A stretch of DNA of 32,668 nt, from contig DASXDL010000008.1 of NCBI GenBank assembly GCA_036490715.1, positions 1-32,668 on the forward strand, given 5' to 3'. Shown one piece after another: positions 1-7,930 of the stretch (position 1 is the first letter of the stretch; the number at the start of each line of letters is the position of its first letter). The position numbers and the translations under genes were made by a program. Origin of the DNA: FEN-1191 sp036490715 (GTDB taxonomy: Bacteria; Pseudomonadota; Gammaproteobacteria; Steroidobacterales; Steroidobacteraceae). A model generated the notes under the pieces. The model saw nothing but the letters and a program-made list of their open reading frames with translations. It was not told the DNA's origin and ran no database searches.

Positions 1-317
1 AGGCGGTGCAACTGCGGCTCTCGGAGATGGTGCGCAGGCTCGCCGGCGCGCAGCTTTTGGCCTTGCAGCTGGGCCGGCTGAAGGACCGCGATGCCCTGGG
101 CGGTGCGCAGATTTCGCTGGGAAAGTGGAACAACTGCCAGATCGCGCTCGAGATCGCACGCGACTGCCGCGATCTACTGGGCGGCGCCGGGATCAGCGTC
201 GAGCACGCTGCCATCCGCCACATGTTGAACCTGGAAAGCGTGGTCACCTATGAGGGCACCGCGACCATTCACCAGCTGAGCATCGGCCGGGCGGTGACCG
301 GCGTGGCGGCGTTCTGA
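1..317 (+). CDS. gcdH: Glutaryl-CoA dehydrogenase, C-terminal part (5' end outside window)
   Basis: Only the last 105 or so residues are present; the frame is open to the left edge, so the GTG at 6 is probably internal. The segment matches the C-terminal helical domain of acyl-CoA dehydrogenases. The stretches NNCQIALEIARDCRDLLGG, IRHMLNLESVVTYEGT and IHQLSIGRAVTG are characteristic of glutaryl-CoA dehydrogenase, the FAD enzyme that oxidises and decarboxylates glutaryl-CoA to crotonyl-CoA in lysine and tryptophan breakdown. The YEGT motif lies in the region where this family binds FAD and substrate. The family assignment is from recognition of these conserved blocks; other short-chain acyl-CoA dehydrogenases are less likely because of the NNC and IRHMLNLE signatures. 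The gene ends in TGA at 315-317, followed by a long non-coding stretch. Confidence 0.88.
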   Translation, partial: AVQLRLSEMVRRLAGAQLLALQLGRLKDRDALGGAQISLGKWNNCQIALEIARDCRDLLGGAGISVEHAAIRHMLNLESVVTYEGTATIHQLSIGRAVTGVAAF

Positions 318-370
318 CCCGTACCGGTATGTCCGGCACCACATTTGACAGAATCGACCGCCCGGACCCT

Positions 371-386
371 GTCGCCACTTGGCGAC
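371..386 (+). terminator. Short GC hairpin after gcdH, possible weak terminator
   Basis: GTCGCC (371-376) and GGCGAC (381-386) form a perfect 6-bp stem with a 4-base loop, 54 bases after the gcdH stop. No U-tract follows directly, so intrinsic termination is doubtful; it could be a 3'-end stabiliser or chance. Confidence 0.25.
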
Positions 387-440
387 AACGCCGAACTATT
401 TCGTTGTGAGCTTATCGACTTGCCGCGTATATCGCGTTAG

Positions 441-734
441 CATCTCACCTAGTTGCGGCGACCCCAGTGGTTGCAGCAAAAATGGGACAGCGGCGTTTCT
501 ACCACGTTCCTGATGTTAGAAACCCAGGCTGTCGGGGTGCGCACAGATTGCGGCAAGCCACGTTTATAAGCGTGCCGCGAGTGCTCGCAGCGCGAACTGA
601 CGCGCAGGTCTCGCACTTTCGAGGCCGGCCTTTTTAAAGGCCAGACACTCAGGTCTGCCCAGCATTGGATTGCGCACCCGGACAGACCTGCGTCGTGTGA
701 AGAAATTAAAACCCCGCTATGCGGGGTTTTTTTT
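441..734 (+). ncRNA. Candidate structured non-coding RNA ending in an intrinsic terminator
   Basis: No credible reading frame fills 318-807, but the plus strand folds into a series of strong helices. ACCCC (461-465) pairs with GGGGT (534-538). Inside it, GACAGC (486-491) pairs with GCTGTC (528-533) and GTTTCTA (495-501) with TAGAAAC (517-523). Next are GCGG (550-553) with CCGC (575-578) enclosing CACG/CGTG, GCGCG (590-594) with CGCGC (601-605) inside an AGTGC/GCACT stem, GGCCT/AGGCC (627-642), and CAGGTCTG (650-657) with CAGACCTG (683-690). The terminator hairpin is at 708-734. A possible promoter is TTGTGA (404-409), 18 bases, TATATC (428-433), giving a transcript start near 440. I could not match it to 6S RNA, tmRNA, RNase P RNA or SRP RNA by their core motifs. 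Alternatively it is a long, terminated leader of the RDD gene. Helices are read directly; transcription is inferred. Confidence 0.45.
708..734 (+). terminator. Rho-independent terminator
   Basis: A perfect stem ACCCCGC (711-717) / GCGGGGT (721-727) with a TAT loop, flanked by AAA upstream and a run of T to 734. The A-tract and U-tract extend the pairing. It ends the candidate ncRNA (or gcdH read-through) and separates it from the RDD gene. With A's on one side and T's on the other it could also act on the minus strand. Confidence 0.85.
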
Positions 735-807
735 CGCGCATTGGATGCAGACCTGAAACAATGACGCGGCGTTCTACTACTTTTTCGCGCGCACCCGATA
801 CAACAGC

Positions 808-1557
808 GTGGATCGCGAGCAGTTGCATATCGCCGGACTGACCGGCGTCGATGTGGCGCTGGATATCGCCGGTGCCGGCACGCGCAGCTACGCCTTCATC
901 CTCGACTGGCACATTCGCGTGCTGTTCGCGCTGGGCTGGTACTGCCTGGTGTGGGCGCTGGTGTGGGGCGTGGGCGCCATCACGCTGCTGGGCGCGACGC
1001 CGCGCTGGTTCTTTGCCGTGGCCGGCGTGCCGGCGATCCTGATCTACGTGTTCTATCACCCGGTGCTCGAAGTGCTGATGCGCGGGCGCACGCCGGGCAA
1101 ACGCCGCGCCGGCGTACGCATCGTGCTGCGCAATGGCGGCACGCCCGGCATCGGGCCGCTGCTGGTGCGCAATATCTTTCGGCTGGTGGATACATTGCCG
1201 GCGTTTTACCTGCTCGGACTGGTGTGCTGCCTGACCACCGAGCAGCGCGTGCGCATCGGCGATCTGGCCGCCGGCACCGTGCTGATTCGCGATTCGCAGG
1301 GCGCGGCACAATCGCTGTCGCAGCTGGCCGCCATGGTGACGCAAAGTCAGCTGCGACCCGAGCTGGTCGAGCTGATCCGCGACCTGCTCGAGCGCTGGCC
1401 GGAGCTGGAACTCAAGCGTCGTGACGAGATCGCGCGCTCGATCCTCGCGCGCGCCGATCGCAGCGGTTCGGACGCGCAGCTGGCACTGATGAGCGATGAG
1501 GAGCTGCTGCGCCAGCTGCGCGCCCTGGTCAGCCTAGGTGCAGGTCAGCGCGCATGA
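808..1557 (+). CDS. RDD family integral membrane protein
   Basis: This 249-residue protein has an N-terminal GVDVALDIAGAGTRSYAF block followed by hydrophobic segments near residues 32-62, 67-88 and 125-150, and a polar C-terminal third. The segment RSYAFILDW and the later RTPGKRRAGVRI and RIGDLAAGTVLI blocks are the conserved marks of the RDD family (named for Arg-Asp-Asp; here the last Asp is replaced). RDD proteins have mostly unknown roles; some are proposed ion antiporters. GTG at 808 is the only start between the in-frame stop at 754 and the conserved region, and it lacks a clear ribosome binding site. The stop overlaps the next start by ATGA. Pairing with a SpoIIM-like protein next to a MoxR/DUF58 operon is a recurring proteobacterial arrangement and suggests a joint envelope function. 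Confidence 0.85.
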   Translation: MDREQLHIAGLTGVDVALDIAGAGTRSYAFILDWHIRVLFALGWYCLVWALVWGVGAITLLGATPRWFFAVAGVPAILIYVFYHPVLEVLMRGRTPGKRRAGVRIVLRNGGTPGIGPLLVRNIFRLVDTLPAFYLLGLVCCLTTEQRVRIGDLAAGTVLIRDSQGAAQSLSQLAAMVTQSQLRPELVELIRDLLERWPELELKRRDEIARSILARADRSGSDAQLALMSDEELLRQLRALVSLGAGQRA

Positions 1558-2531
1558 GCGAGCGCACGGCCGCCGCTGCCTGGATGAAGTCGCGCTCACG
1601 CGTGTGGAGCGAGTGGCTGACACAGCTGCCCGCGCGGCCGCACGACCTGGACGTGGCTTCGGCGCAGCGCTTCATCGAGCGCTATCGGGCGCTGGCGCGG
1701 GATCTGGCGAGCGCGCGCCGGCTGCTTCCCGGCAGTCGCGCAACGGCCGCATTGGAGACGCTGTACGTTGCCGCCCATGCCGACATCGACCGCTCGGCAC
1801 GCACCACGGCCGCCAGCCTGCTGCATCTGCTGCGCGATGAGATTCCAGCGATCGTGCGCTCGCTGCGGCCGACGATCTTGTGGCTGGCACTGCTGCTGTG
1901 CGTGGCCACCGCCGCCGGCTACTGGTTGATCGATCGCTACCCGGATCTGGTGGTGCTGGTCGCCAGCGACAAGATGATCGACGATGTCGAACACGGCCGC
2001 TTGTGGACCGAAGGCTTGCTGCACGTGACGCCGGCCTCGCTGGTGTCGATGCGGATTCTGTCGAACAACATCGTGGTGAGCCTGTTCGCCTTCTGCGCCG
2101 GCATCTTCTTCGGGCTGGGCGCGTTCTACATCGTCGCGATCAACGGCCTGATGCTCGGCGCGATGTTCGCCTTCACCCATCACTACGGCATCGACGGCCA
2201 GCTGCTGAAGTTCGTGCTGGCGCACGGCCCGGTCGAGCTGTCGGTGATGTGCATCGCCGGCGCGGCCGGCACCGCGCTCGGTGAATCGCTGATCCGGCCG
2301 AGCGCGCCGACACGGCGCGAATCGTTTCAGCTGGCGGCCAATCGCATCGTGCGGGTGCTGCTGGCCTGCGCGCTGCTGCTGATCGGCTGCGGCCTGATCG
2401 AGGGCTTCATCTCACCGGATCCGCGGCCGTCGCTGGCGTTGCGCGCCGCCATCGGCCTGGGCTACTGGCTGCTGATGCTGGCGTTCCTGAGCGGGCGCTT
2501 GCTGCGGCCGTTCGGTGCGCGCAGCGCCTAA
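1554..2531 (+). CDS. SpoIIM-like (stage II sporulation protein M family) membrane protein
   Basis: This 325-residue protein has a cytoplasmic, Arg-rich helical N-terminus of about 100 residues and then five or six hydrophobic segments: about 105-125, 170-200, 225-245, 265-285 and 295-318. The block NIVVSLFAFCAGIFFGLG followed by NGLMLGAMFAF and GPVELSVMCIAGAAG is typical of the SpoIIM superfamily (COG1300). In sporulating Firmicutes SpoIIM is part of a peptidoglycan-remodelling complex; Gram-negative members are not sporulation proteins, and their function is unknown. The ATG overlaps the RDD stop by 4 bases, so the two are translationally coupled. The TAA overlaps the last 4 bases of the convergent DUF58 gene. 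Confidence 0.85.
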   Translation: MSERTAAAAWMKSRSRVWSEWLTQLPARPHDLDVASAQRFIERYRALARDLASARRLLPGSRATAALETLYVAAHADIDRSARTTAASLLHLLRDEIPAIVRSLRPTILWLALLLCVATAAGYWLIDRYPDLVVLVASDKMIDDVEHGRLWTEGLLHVTPASLVSMRILSNNIVVSLFAFCAGIFFGLGAFYIVAINGLMLGAMFAFTHHYGIDGQLLKFVLAHGPVELSVMCIAGAAGTALGESLIRPSAPTRRESFQLAANRIVRVLLACALLLIGCGLIEGFISPDPRPSLALRAAIGLGYWLLMLAFLSGRLLRPFGARSA

Positions 2532-3826
2532 ACGCGGCGGCGCTGACGAAACTCGCGGTAGGCATCAAGCACTGCGCGATCAAGTTCGTGCGCCGGGGCC
2601 GAGAGCGCCGGCGCCCCGAGTGCACGCAGCGCCGCGACGTTGCGCGCGCGCGCGCGGCCGTATTCCTGTGCGGCCAGCGCTCGATACACCTGCTGCTCGT
2701 CGGCAGCCGGGGTGCGCGCCAGTACCGCCGCGCGCTCGCTCGCCACGCCGGCGATGAACGGCAGGTGCTTGGGTAACAGCAGTCGCGCCGCGGCGTGCAG
2801 CTCGCCGGTGGCCGAGGCGTCATCCAGATCGGCCAGCATGACCACCAGGGTACGCTGGCGCACCAGTGAACGGATGCGCGCGGCTGCCAGCGCCGGATTG
2901 GAATCCCCAGGTTGCACCCGCGCATCGCCCAGGCTGGCCCGCACGCGCATCAGCGCGGCCAGGCCGTGACCGGGCGGCAGCGCGATCAGCGGCCGATCCG
3001 CATACAGCAGCAGGCCGACGCGATCGTCCAGCAGGATGGCGCGCTGCGCCAGGCGGGCGGCGATGTTGGCATACAGCGCCAGACGATCGGTATCCCCGGC
3101 CGCCAGTCCGCTGCTGCGGCCGACATCCACCGCCACCACGATCTCAAGGTGCTGGTCCTCGGAAAAATCGCGGCTGATCAGCCGCCGCTGGCGCGCACTG
3201 GCCTTCCAGTCGATGGCCCGCGGCGGATCGCCGGGTCGGTAGTCGCGCAGCTGCAGCACCTCGCTGCCGGCGCCCAGGCGCCGCGCCGCCTGGCCGGCCA
3301 GTGCGCGCTCGCCGATCACGCGATCGGCCTCGTGCAGCACATCGGGCAGCACCTGCAGCACGGTTTCATTACCGAGACGGCGGTTCCACCACGCCAGGCC
3401 CAGCACGCCTCTGACGCGCAGCTGACAAGGCGGCCATTGATGTCGCCCGAGACGGCGCGCGGTGGCGTCGCGTGAACGCATCGCGGCGGCGCCGGCCGGC
3501 ACCCACAGTGTCATCACGCCGCGATCGATCGACACCTCGGCCGGCGCTGCCGGCGACAGCTCGACCTCCAAACTGCGCCTAAGGGCCTGTGTGAGCACGA
3601 AACCCACTGGCATCGCTCGTCCCAGCAGAGCGCGCTGCGGCACAATGATCTGCAGCGCCACCGCCGCCCGCTCCATCAGGTAGCCCTCGTAGGCCAGACC
3701 CAGCAGCAGCACGCCGACCGGCAGACACCACAAGCGCGCAAGTTCCGCTCGCCCACTCCAATCGGAAGCCACCGCCAGCAAACCGGTCAGCAGCAGCAAC
3801 AACAACGCGTTCTGACGCAGCGACAT
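2528..3826 (-). CDS. DUF58 / von Willebrand factor A-like protein
   Basis: This 432-residue protein has two N-terminal membrane segments (about 6-22 and 33-48), a beta-rich region, and the DUF58 signature LRDYRPGDPPRAIDWKASAR at about 193-212. A vWA-like fold follows, starting at VAVDVGRSSG (231-240). The usual metal-site DxSxS is degenerate here (D234-V-G-R-S-S), so metal binding may be altered or lost. DUF58 proteins are encoded almost universally beside a MoxR AAA+ ATPase, and the pair is thought to act as a chaperone or maturation system with vWA proteins as adaptors. It is the last gene of a five-gene minus-strand operon, 10 bases after the moxR stop. Its 3' end overlaps the opposing SpoIIM-like gene by 4 bases. 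Confidence 0.9.
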   Translation of the reverse strand: MSLRQNALLLLLLTGLLAVASDWSGRAELARLWCLPVGVLLLGLAYEGYLMERAAVALQIIVPQRALLGRAMPVGFVLTQALRRSLEVELSPAAPAEVSIDRGVMTLWVPAGAAAMRSRDATARRLGRHQWPPCQLRVRGVLGLAWWNRRLGNETVLQVLPDVLHEADRVIGERALAGQAARRLGAGSEVLQLRDYRPGDPPRAIDWKASARQRRLISRDFSEDQHLEIVVAVDVGRSSGLAAGDTDRLALYANIAARLAQRAILLDDRVGLLLYADRPLIALPPGHGLAALMRVRASLGDARVQPGDSNPALAAARIRSLVRQRTLVVMLADLDDASATGELHAAARLLLPKHLPFIAGVASERAAVLARTPAADEQQVYRALAAQEYGRARARNVAALRALGAPALSAPAHELDRAVLDAYREFRQRRRV

Positions 3827-3836
3827 GCGCGTTGCT

Positions 3837-4793
3837 TCAGCGCGGCACCGGCACCTGCTCGAGCAGGCGCTGCGTCACCGCCTGCTCGCTGGTACCCTCC
3901 AGTACCGCCTCGCTCGACAGCACCAGCCGATGCGGCATCACCAGCGGCACGGCGCTCTTCACATCATCCGGCGAGACGAATTCCGCCCCACGCAGGCCGG
4001 CGGCCACGCGCGCCGCGCGCAGCAGCGCCAGGGTGCCGCGGGTGGAAAGACCCAGCGCCAGCTGGGTGTGCTCGCGCGATGCCTTGGCAATATCGAGCAC
4101 GTAGCTGTGCAATCCTTCAGCCACGTGCACCGCGTCGGCACCGGCGCGCGCGGCGGTGAGCAACTCGGCATCCACCACCTTCGCCGATAGCGCCGCCTCC
4201 TCGGAGCGCACCGGCGCGGCCAGCGCGCCATAGCGCTTGAGCACCTCCAGCTCGTGTTCGCGCGACGGATAGGTCAGGTCGATTCGCAGCATGAAGCGGT
4301 CGAGCTGTGACTCGGGCAGCGGGTAAGTGCCCTCGAATTCGCGCGGGTTTTGCGTCGCGATCACCAGAAATCCAGCCGACAGCTTGTAGTTGCGGCGGTC
4401 GACCGACACCTGGCGCTCCTCCATCGCTTCCAGCAGCGCCGACTGGGTCTTCGGGCCGGCGCGGTTGATCTCGTCGAACAGCAGCACGTCGGTGAATAGC
4501 GGCCCGGGACGAAACACGAAGCCATTGCGGGTGGTGTCATAGACGTGCACGCCGATGATGTCGGAGGGCATCAGGTCGGCGGTCCCCTGGACGCGCTTGA
4601 AGCCGCCGCCCAGCGCGGTGGCCAGTGACTTACTGAGCAGCGTCTTGCCCAGACCCGGTGCGCCCTGGATCAGCACATGGCCACGCGCCACGATCGCAAT
4701 GGTGAGTGCGCGGATCACAGGCTGCATGCCGATCACGCTGCGGCCGAGCGCACCCTGCAGGCGTTGCTCGAGGTCTTCCAATGCAGAACTCAT
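3837..4793 (-). CDS. MoxR family AAA+ ATPase
   Basis: This 318-residue protein has the full MoxR layout. Walker A GAPGLGKT is at 44-51, Walker B LLFDEIN at 104-110, sensor 1 is in VIATQNPREFEGTYPLPE, and the conserved ESQLDRFMLRI follows. The C-terminal AAA lid contains the ALLRAARVAAGLRG block. MoxR ATPases use ATP hydrolysis to mature or remodel partner proteins, typically with vWA-domain partners; the DUF58 protein downstream is the expected partner. The start is preceded by AGGGGAA at a good distance and overlaps the stop of the upstream DUF4350 gene (ATGA, 4790-4793). Cytoplasmic location is expected. Family assignment is firm; the substrate is unknown. Confidence 0.95.
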   Translation of the reverse strand: MSSALEDLEQRLQGALGRSVIGMQPVIRALTIAIVARGHVLIQGAPGLGKTLLSKSLATALGGGFKRVQGTADLMPSDIIGVHVYDTTRNGFVFRPGPLFTDVLLFDEINRAGPKTQSALLEAMEERQVSVDRRNYKLSAGFLVIATQNPREFEGTYPLPESQLDRFMLRIDLTYPSREHELEVLKRYGALAAPVRSEEAALSAKVVDAELLTAARAGADAVHVAEGLHSYVLDIAKASREHTQLALGLSTRGTLALLRAARVAAGLRGAEFVSPDDVKSAVPLVMPHRLVLSSEAVLEGTSEQAVTQRLLEQVPVPR

Positions 4794-6061
4794 GCGAGTT
4801 TCCCCTGAAGTTCGGACAGCAGATTGTGCAGCTGGGTCAGATCGACGCGCTCATCGGCGCGCGAGCGCGCGTACAGATCCTGCAATCGACGCCGCTCGGG
4901 CAGCGACACCGCGGCCTGGGCCTCGAGCCAGTCCCACAGCGGCTCGCCGTTCTCGCTCATATGCAGCCGCCGCCGCAGGCCGTCAAAGAAATTCGCCAGC
5001 AGCCGCCGTGCGGCCTCGGGCCGCGTCACCACGCCGGAAAAAAATCGGCCGCTGGCGCTGATCAGCGCTGTTTCATCTACCGGCTGCCACGGGCTGTAGG
5101 TGGTGACCGGCCGCAGCGGCCCGAGCACGAACGCCAGCCACAGCAGCACGATCCACCACAGCGTGTGGTGCAGGCGCGGATCGCCATAGAAGGCATTCGG
5201 GTCGTAGTAGTCCACCAGGCCCTGGTGGGCATCGTCGAATACGACACTGCCGTGGGCGCTGCGCGCGAAGGCGATGATATTGGACAGCAGCCGGGCGTTC
5301 TGCGAGAGCGCAATCTCGCGGTTGGATGAAGGCGTCGCCAGCGCGCATACGATCACCTGCCCCTGCCCCTGACGCAGCAGCCACAACAGCGGTTCAAAGT
5401 CGCCGCCGTCACGCTGCGCAATCGCCAGCGGCAGCACCTCGGGCGGCGATGACGCGCGCCAGTGCGATGCCGGCAGATCGCTCAGCGCGCGCAGCTGCTG
5501 CACGCCGTCCATCAGCGGATGCGCGCCCAAGGGGATGGCATGGATGTCGGTGCCGCCGAGCAGCTCGTCGAACTGCGAGCGCAGATCAGGGTCTTGGCCT
5601 GCGGCCGGCCGCTTGGCCGGGAGCACCAGGAAACTCAGGCGCGTCATGCGACGCAGCTCATCCAGAAAGTCGGCCCCCGTGGTCAGCGTCCAGCGCGGCG
5701 TGTCCTCCAGCGCCGCCATCACCAGCAGCGTGTTGCCCGATTCGATCCATTGCTTTAAAGCCTCGCGCTCGGGCGCGCGCATGGACAGGCGGTGCGGCAT
5801 CAGCGTCAGCAGCAGATTGCCGCTTTTGGCGAGGCCGAATGCCGGGCTGATCAGATGATCGTAGCGATCGCGCAGGCTCAGCACCGGGATGTTGTCGGCC
5901 TTGAGCCAGCGCCACAGCGCCAGCTCGCCATCATCGCCGGCATCGGTACTCAAGGGTGCCGATGCCGGCCCCAGACTCGAGAACGGCTTGGGAAACAGAA
6001 GCGCGTAGAACAACGCCAGTGCGACCAGCGCGAATCCTAAGGTGACCAGGCGCTGCTTCAC
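4790..6061 (-). CDS. DUF4350 domain membrane-anchored protein
   Basis: This 423-residue protein has an N-terminal hydrophobic anchor (about 5-22), a large extracytoplasmic region and a second membrane segment around 280-300 (HHTLWWIVLLWLAFVLGPL). A soluble Arg/Leu-rich C-terminal tail of about 120 residues follows. The segment DDGELALWRWLKADNIPV just after the anchor and the LLVMAALEDTPRW region match the DUF4350 family, which has a GATase/ThuA-like fold and is found next to MoxR and DUF58 genes. It starts with GTG within a GTGA overlap with the DUF4129 stop (6058-6061) and overlaps moxR at its own end. No enzymatic residues can be named; a periplasmic sensing or scaffold role in the MoxR system is inference. 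Confidence 0.8.
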   Translation of the reverse strand: MKQRLVTLGFALVALALFYALLFPKPFSSLGPASAPLSTDAGDDGELALWRWLKADNIPVLSLRDRYDHLISPAFGLAKSGNLLLTLMPHRLSMRAPEREALKQWIESGNTLLVMAALEDTPRWTLTTGADFLDELRRMTRLSFLVLPAKRPAAGQDPDLRSQFDELLGGTDIHAIPLGAHPLMDGVQQLRALSDLPASHWRASSPPEVLPLAIAQRDGGDFEPLLWLLRQGQGQVIVCALATPSSNREIALSQNARLLSNIIAFARSAHGSVVFDDAHQGLVDYYDPNAFYGDPRLHHTLWWIVLLWLAFVLGPLRPVTTYSPWQPVDETALISASGRFFSGVVTRPEAARRLLANFFDGLRRRLHMSENGEPLWDWLEAQAAVSLPERRRLQDLYARSRADERVDLTQLHNLLSELQGKLA

Positions 6062-6990
6062 GGCCGGCCACCGCGAAGTGCGGTCAACTGGCCGTACAGG
6101 CGGCGCGCGTCGTTGACCGATGGTTCGATCGGCGCTGCGGCAGGCTCGGCCGCGGCCGGACCGTACAGCAGCCGCTCGGCCAGCTGCGCCAAGCGCACGA
6201 AGGTCGAGCGCTGCTCGGCATGGTCGAATACGCCCCGCAGTCCGAGTTCGCGGTGCGTGAGACTGCGTTCATCGGTGAGGCGCCCGGAATGCGCCAGGGT
6301 CTGCACCAGCAGTCGCAGCAGCAGGGCCGGCTGCTGCTGCAGCGGCGCGGCGTCGATACTCGACAGATCAAGCGCTGCGCCGGGGACTTCGGCAGCCACG
6401 TCATGCCCGAAGCGCGCGCCGCGGCGGCTTCTGCCACCACCCAGTCCGGCAGCCAGCAGTTCACGCCTGAGTATCCATCCGGCGATGACAATCACCGCCC
6501 CGAGCAGCAGGTAGGTGATCGAGCGCGCCAGCCAGGACGGAACCGACAGATGCGGCAGCCAGCCGGCCAGCCACGGCGGTCCTGGCTGGGATTGCGGCAA
6601 CAGCAGGTCGCGCAACCAGTCCTTGAAGGACTGCCACAGCGATACCTGATCAGGCGCTGTCTGCAAACCGTGAACGACCCGCTGCAGCGTCGCGACCGAG
6701 GGCGCACTGCTGGGTGGCGGCGAACCGTAGCGTGATTGCAGCGCACGCAGATCAAGGATCGCCGAGCGATCCAGGCGTGCTTGCCAGCGCTCGGGCAGCT
6801 GCTGCGCCAGTGGCAACTGCTGGATCGCCCACTCTAGATCGGGACAGAGCCGGCGCACCTGCTCGACCCCCTGGCCGGGCGCGCTGCCCAGACGAGCCAG
6901 GCAGTCATCGAAGGCTGCGCTCAGGTCGTCGGCACGCGCCGCGCCGAGCAGCACGCATCCTGCCAACAGCAGCGTCGGCAGGCAGCGCAT
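6058..6990 (-). CDS. DUF4129 domain protein with signal peptide
   Basis: This 310-residue protein starts with a clear signal peptide (MRCLPTLLLAGCVLLGAARA, cleavage probably after ARA) and continues into a helical periplasmic part rich in Gln and Leu. One transmembrane segment lies at about 157-176 (ITYLLLGAVIVIAGWIL), followed by an Arg-rich cytoplasmic linker. The C-terminal helical domain has LLLRLLVQTLAHSGRLTDER and SLTHRELGLRG, the conserved DUF4129 features. DUF4129 proteins are found with MoxR, DUF58 and DUF4350 genes; function is unknown. It lies 4 bases downstream of the multi-pass membrane protein gene and overlaps the DUF4350 start, so it is the second gene of the operon. Confidence 0.8.
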   Translation of the reverse strand: MRCLPTLLLAGCVLLGAARADDLSAAFDDCLARLGSAPGQGVEQVRRLCPDLEWAIQQLPLAQQLPERWQARLDRSAILDLRALQSRYGSPPPSSAPSVATLQRVVHGLQTAPDQVSLWQSFKDWLRDLLLPQSQPGPPWLAGWLPHLSVPSWLARSITYLLLGAVIVIAGWILRRELLAAGLGGGRSRRGARFGHDVAAEVPGAALDLSSIDAAPLQQQPALLLRLLVQTLAHSGRLTDERSLTHRELGLRGVFDHAEQRSTFVRLAQLAERLLYGPAAAEPAAAPIEPSVNDARRLYGQLTALRGGRP

Positions 6991-6994
6991 GGCT

Positions 6995-7840
6995 TCAGGC
7001 TGATTGCAGCGATTTAGTACGTGCCGCCAGGTCTCCGCCGTCGCGGCGAAACTTGTAGTCGTAGTACATCGCCACCAGCAGCGCCGGCAGCATTGGCATG
7101 ATGAATACGCGCGCGACCGCCCCGACGATCTGCGACCTGAGCAAAATCGACACCGGATCGCCGGGGAACATGACCAGCACCAGGCCGCTGACGAAACTGA
7201 ACAGCATGCTGAGGATCACGACGATGATGATGCCGACAGTGACGATGATGCTGGTGCGCCACCAGTGACCGCGGATCAGCGTCCAGCTGCTGCGCATCGA
7301 CTCGAGCGTGCTCGCGTCCTCAGCGTACAGGGCCACGATCCACAGCTGCAGCATGCCCCACAGATAGATGCCGTAGATGAGCCAGACCATGAAGAGCAGG
7401 AAGCGCAGCAGCGGTCCGATCGGCAGTACCGTGAGCAGCAGCGTCGCCACGTACAGCAGGATATACACCACCCCGAGCAGCAGCCAATGCAGTCGTCCGA
7501 ACGCCGCTCCCAGCGCGCGGCCCAGCGTCAGCGGCCCATTGCCGCTGGCCACCGAGACCTGGGCGGCGATCATCGCGCCGAATACCCCGATCGAGATGAT
7601 GCTGAACAACGGGAACAGGCCCCACATCGAGGGCGATCGGAACTGCTGCCAGACCTGCGCCGGATCGCGCAGCGAGGCGAGCATCGGAATGCGCGCAATC
7701 ACGTACACCAGCGAGGCGATCGTGACCACCGTGCTGATCAAGGCGATCGGCCAACAGCTGCGAAACGAGGCCCGATACAGCTTGATGGCATCATCGATGA
7801 CGCCGCCGACATCGCGCGGCGCACTGGGCTGAACGTACAT
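6995..7840 (-). CDS. Multi-pass membrane protein, first gene of the MoxR operon
   Basis: This 281-residue protein has about six hydrophobic segments: near 30-50, 75-95, 115-140, 145-170, 195-225 and 245-262. The N-terminus VGGVIDDAIKLYRASFRSCW and the repeated WxxIRGHWWRT-type amphipathic stretch resemble the membrane domain of the glycerophosphodiester phosphodiesterase/YciC-like group (DUF975-like). Proteins of this type often head MoxR-DUF58 clusters. No catalytic domain is present. The start is supported by GGGGAGA about 9 bases upstream. It is divergent from the cyclase gene; the 90-base intergenic region must hold both promoters, but I saw no convincing -35/-10 pair. The function is unknown; a membrane-organising partner of the downstream proteins is an inference. 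Confidence 0.75.
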   Translation of the reverse strand: MYVQPSAPRDVGGVIDDAIKLYRASFRSCWPIALISTVVTIASLVYVIARIPMLASLRDPAQVWQQFRSPSMWGLFPLFSIISIGVFGAMIAAQVSVASGNGPLTLGRALGAAFGRLHWLLLGVVYILLYVATLLLTVLPIGPLLRFLLFMVWLIYGIYLWGMLQLWIVALYAEDASTLESMRSSWTLIRGHWWRTSIIVTVGIIIVVILSMLFSFVSGLVLVMFPGDPVSILLRSQIVGAVARVFIMPMLPALLVAMYYDYKFRRDGGDLAARTKSLQSA

Positions 7841-7930
7841 AGTTGGCTATCTCCCCGCGTCAAAGGTAGCAAATGGCCCGGTGCTTGACGACTATGACAG
7901 CTCCCGGGTTGCGCTAAGCTTGGGCGCGCG

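Noticed and set aside
345..350. TTGACA as a -35 box for the ncRNA
   Set aside because: Sequence 17 bases downstream is GC-rich and lacks a -10-like hexamer.
706..1344. 212-codon minus-strand frame over the RDD gene
   Set aside because: Gln/His/Arg-rich antisense shadow that also runs into the terminator; the RDD protein is well supported.
7885..7920. TTGACG (7885-7890) as a promoter for the cyclase gene
   Set aside because: No -10-like hexamer lies at 16-19 bases; the nearest TAAGCT is 24 bases away.
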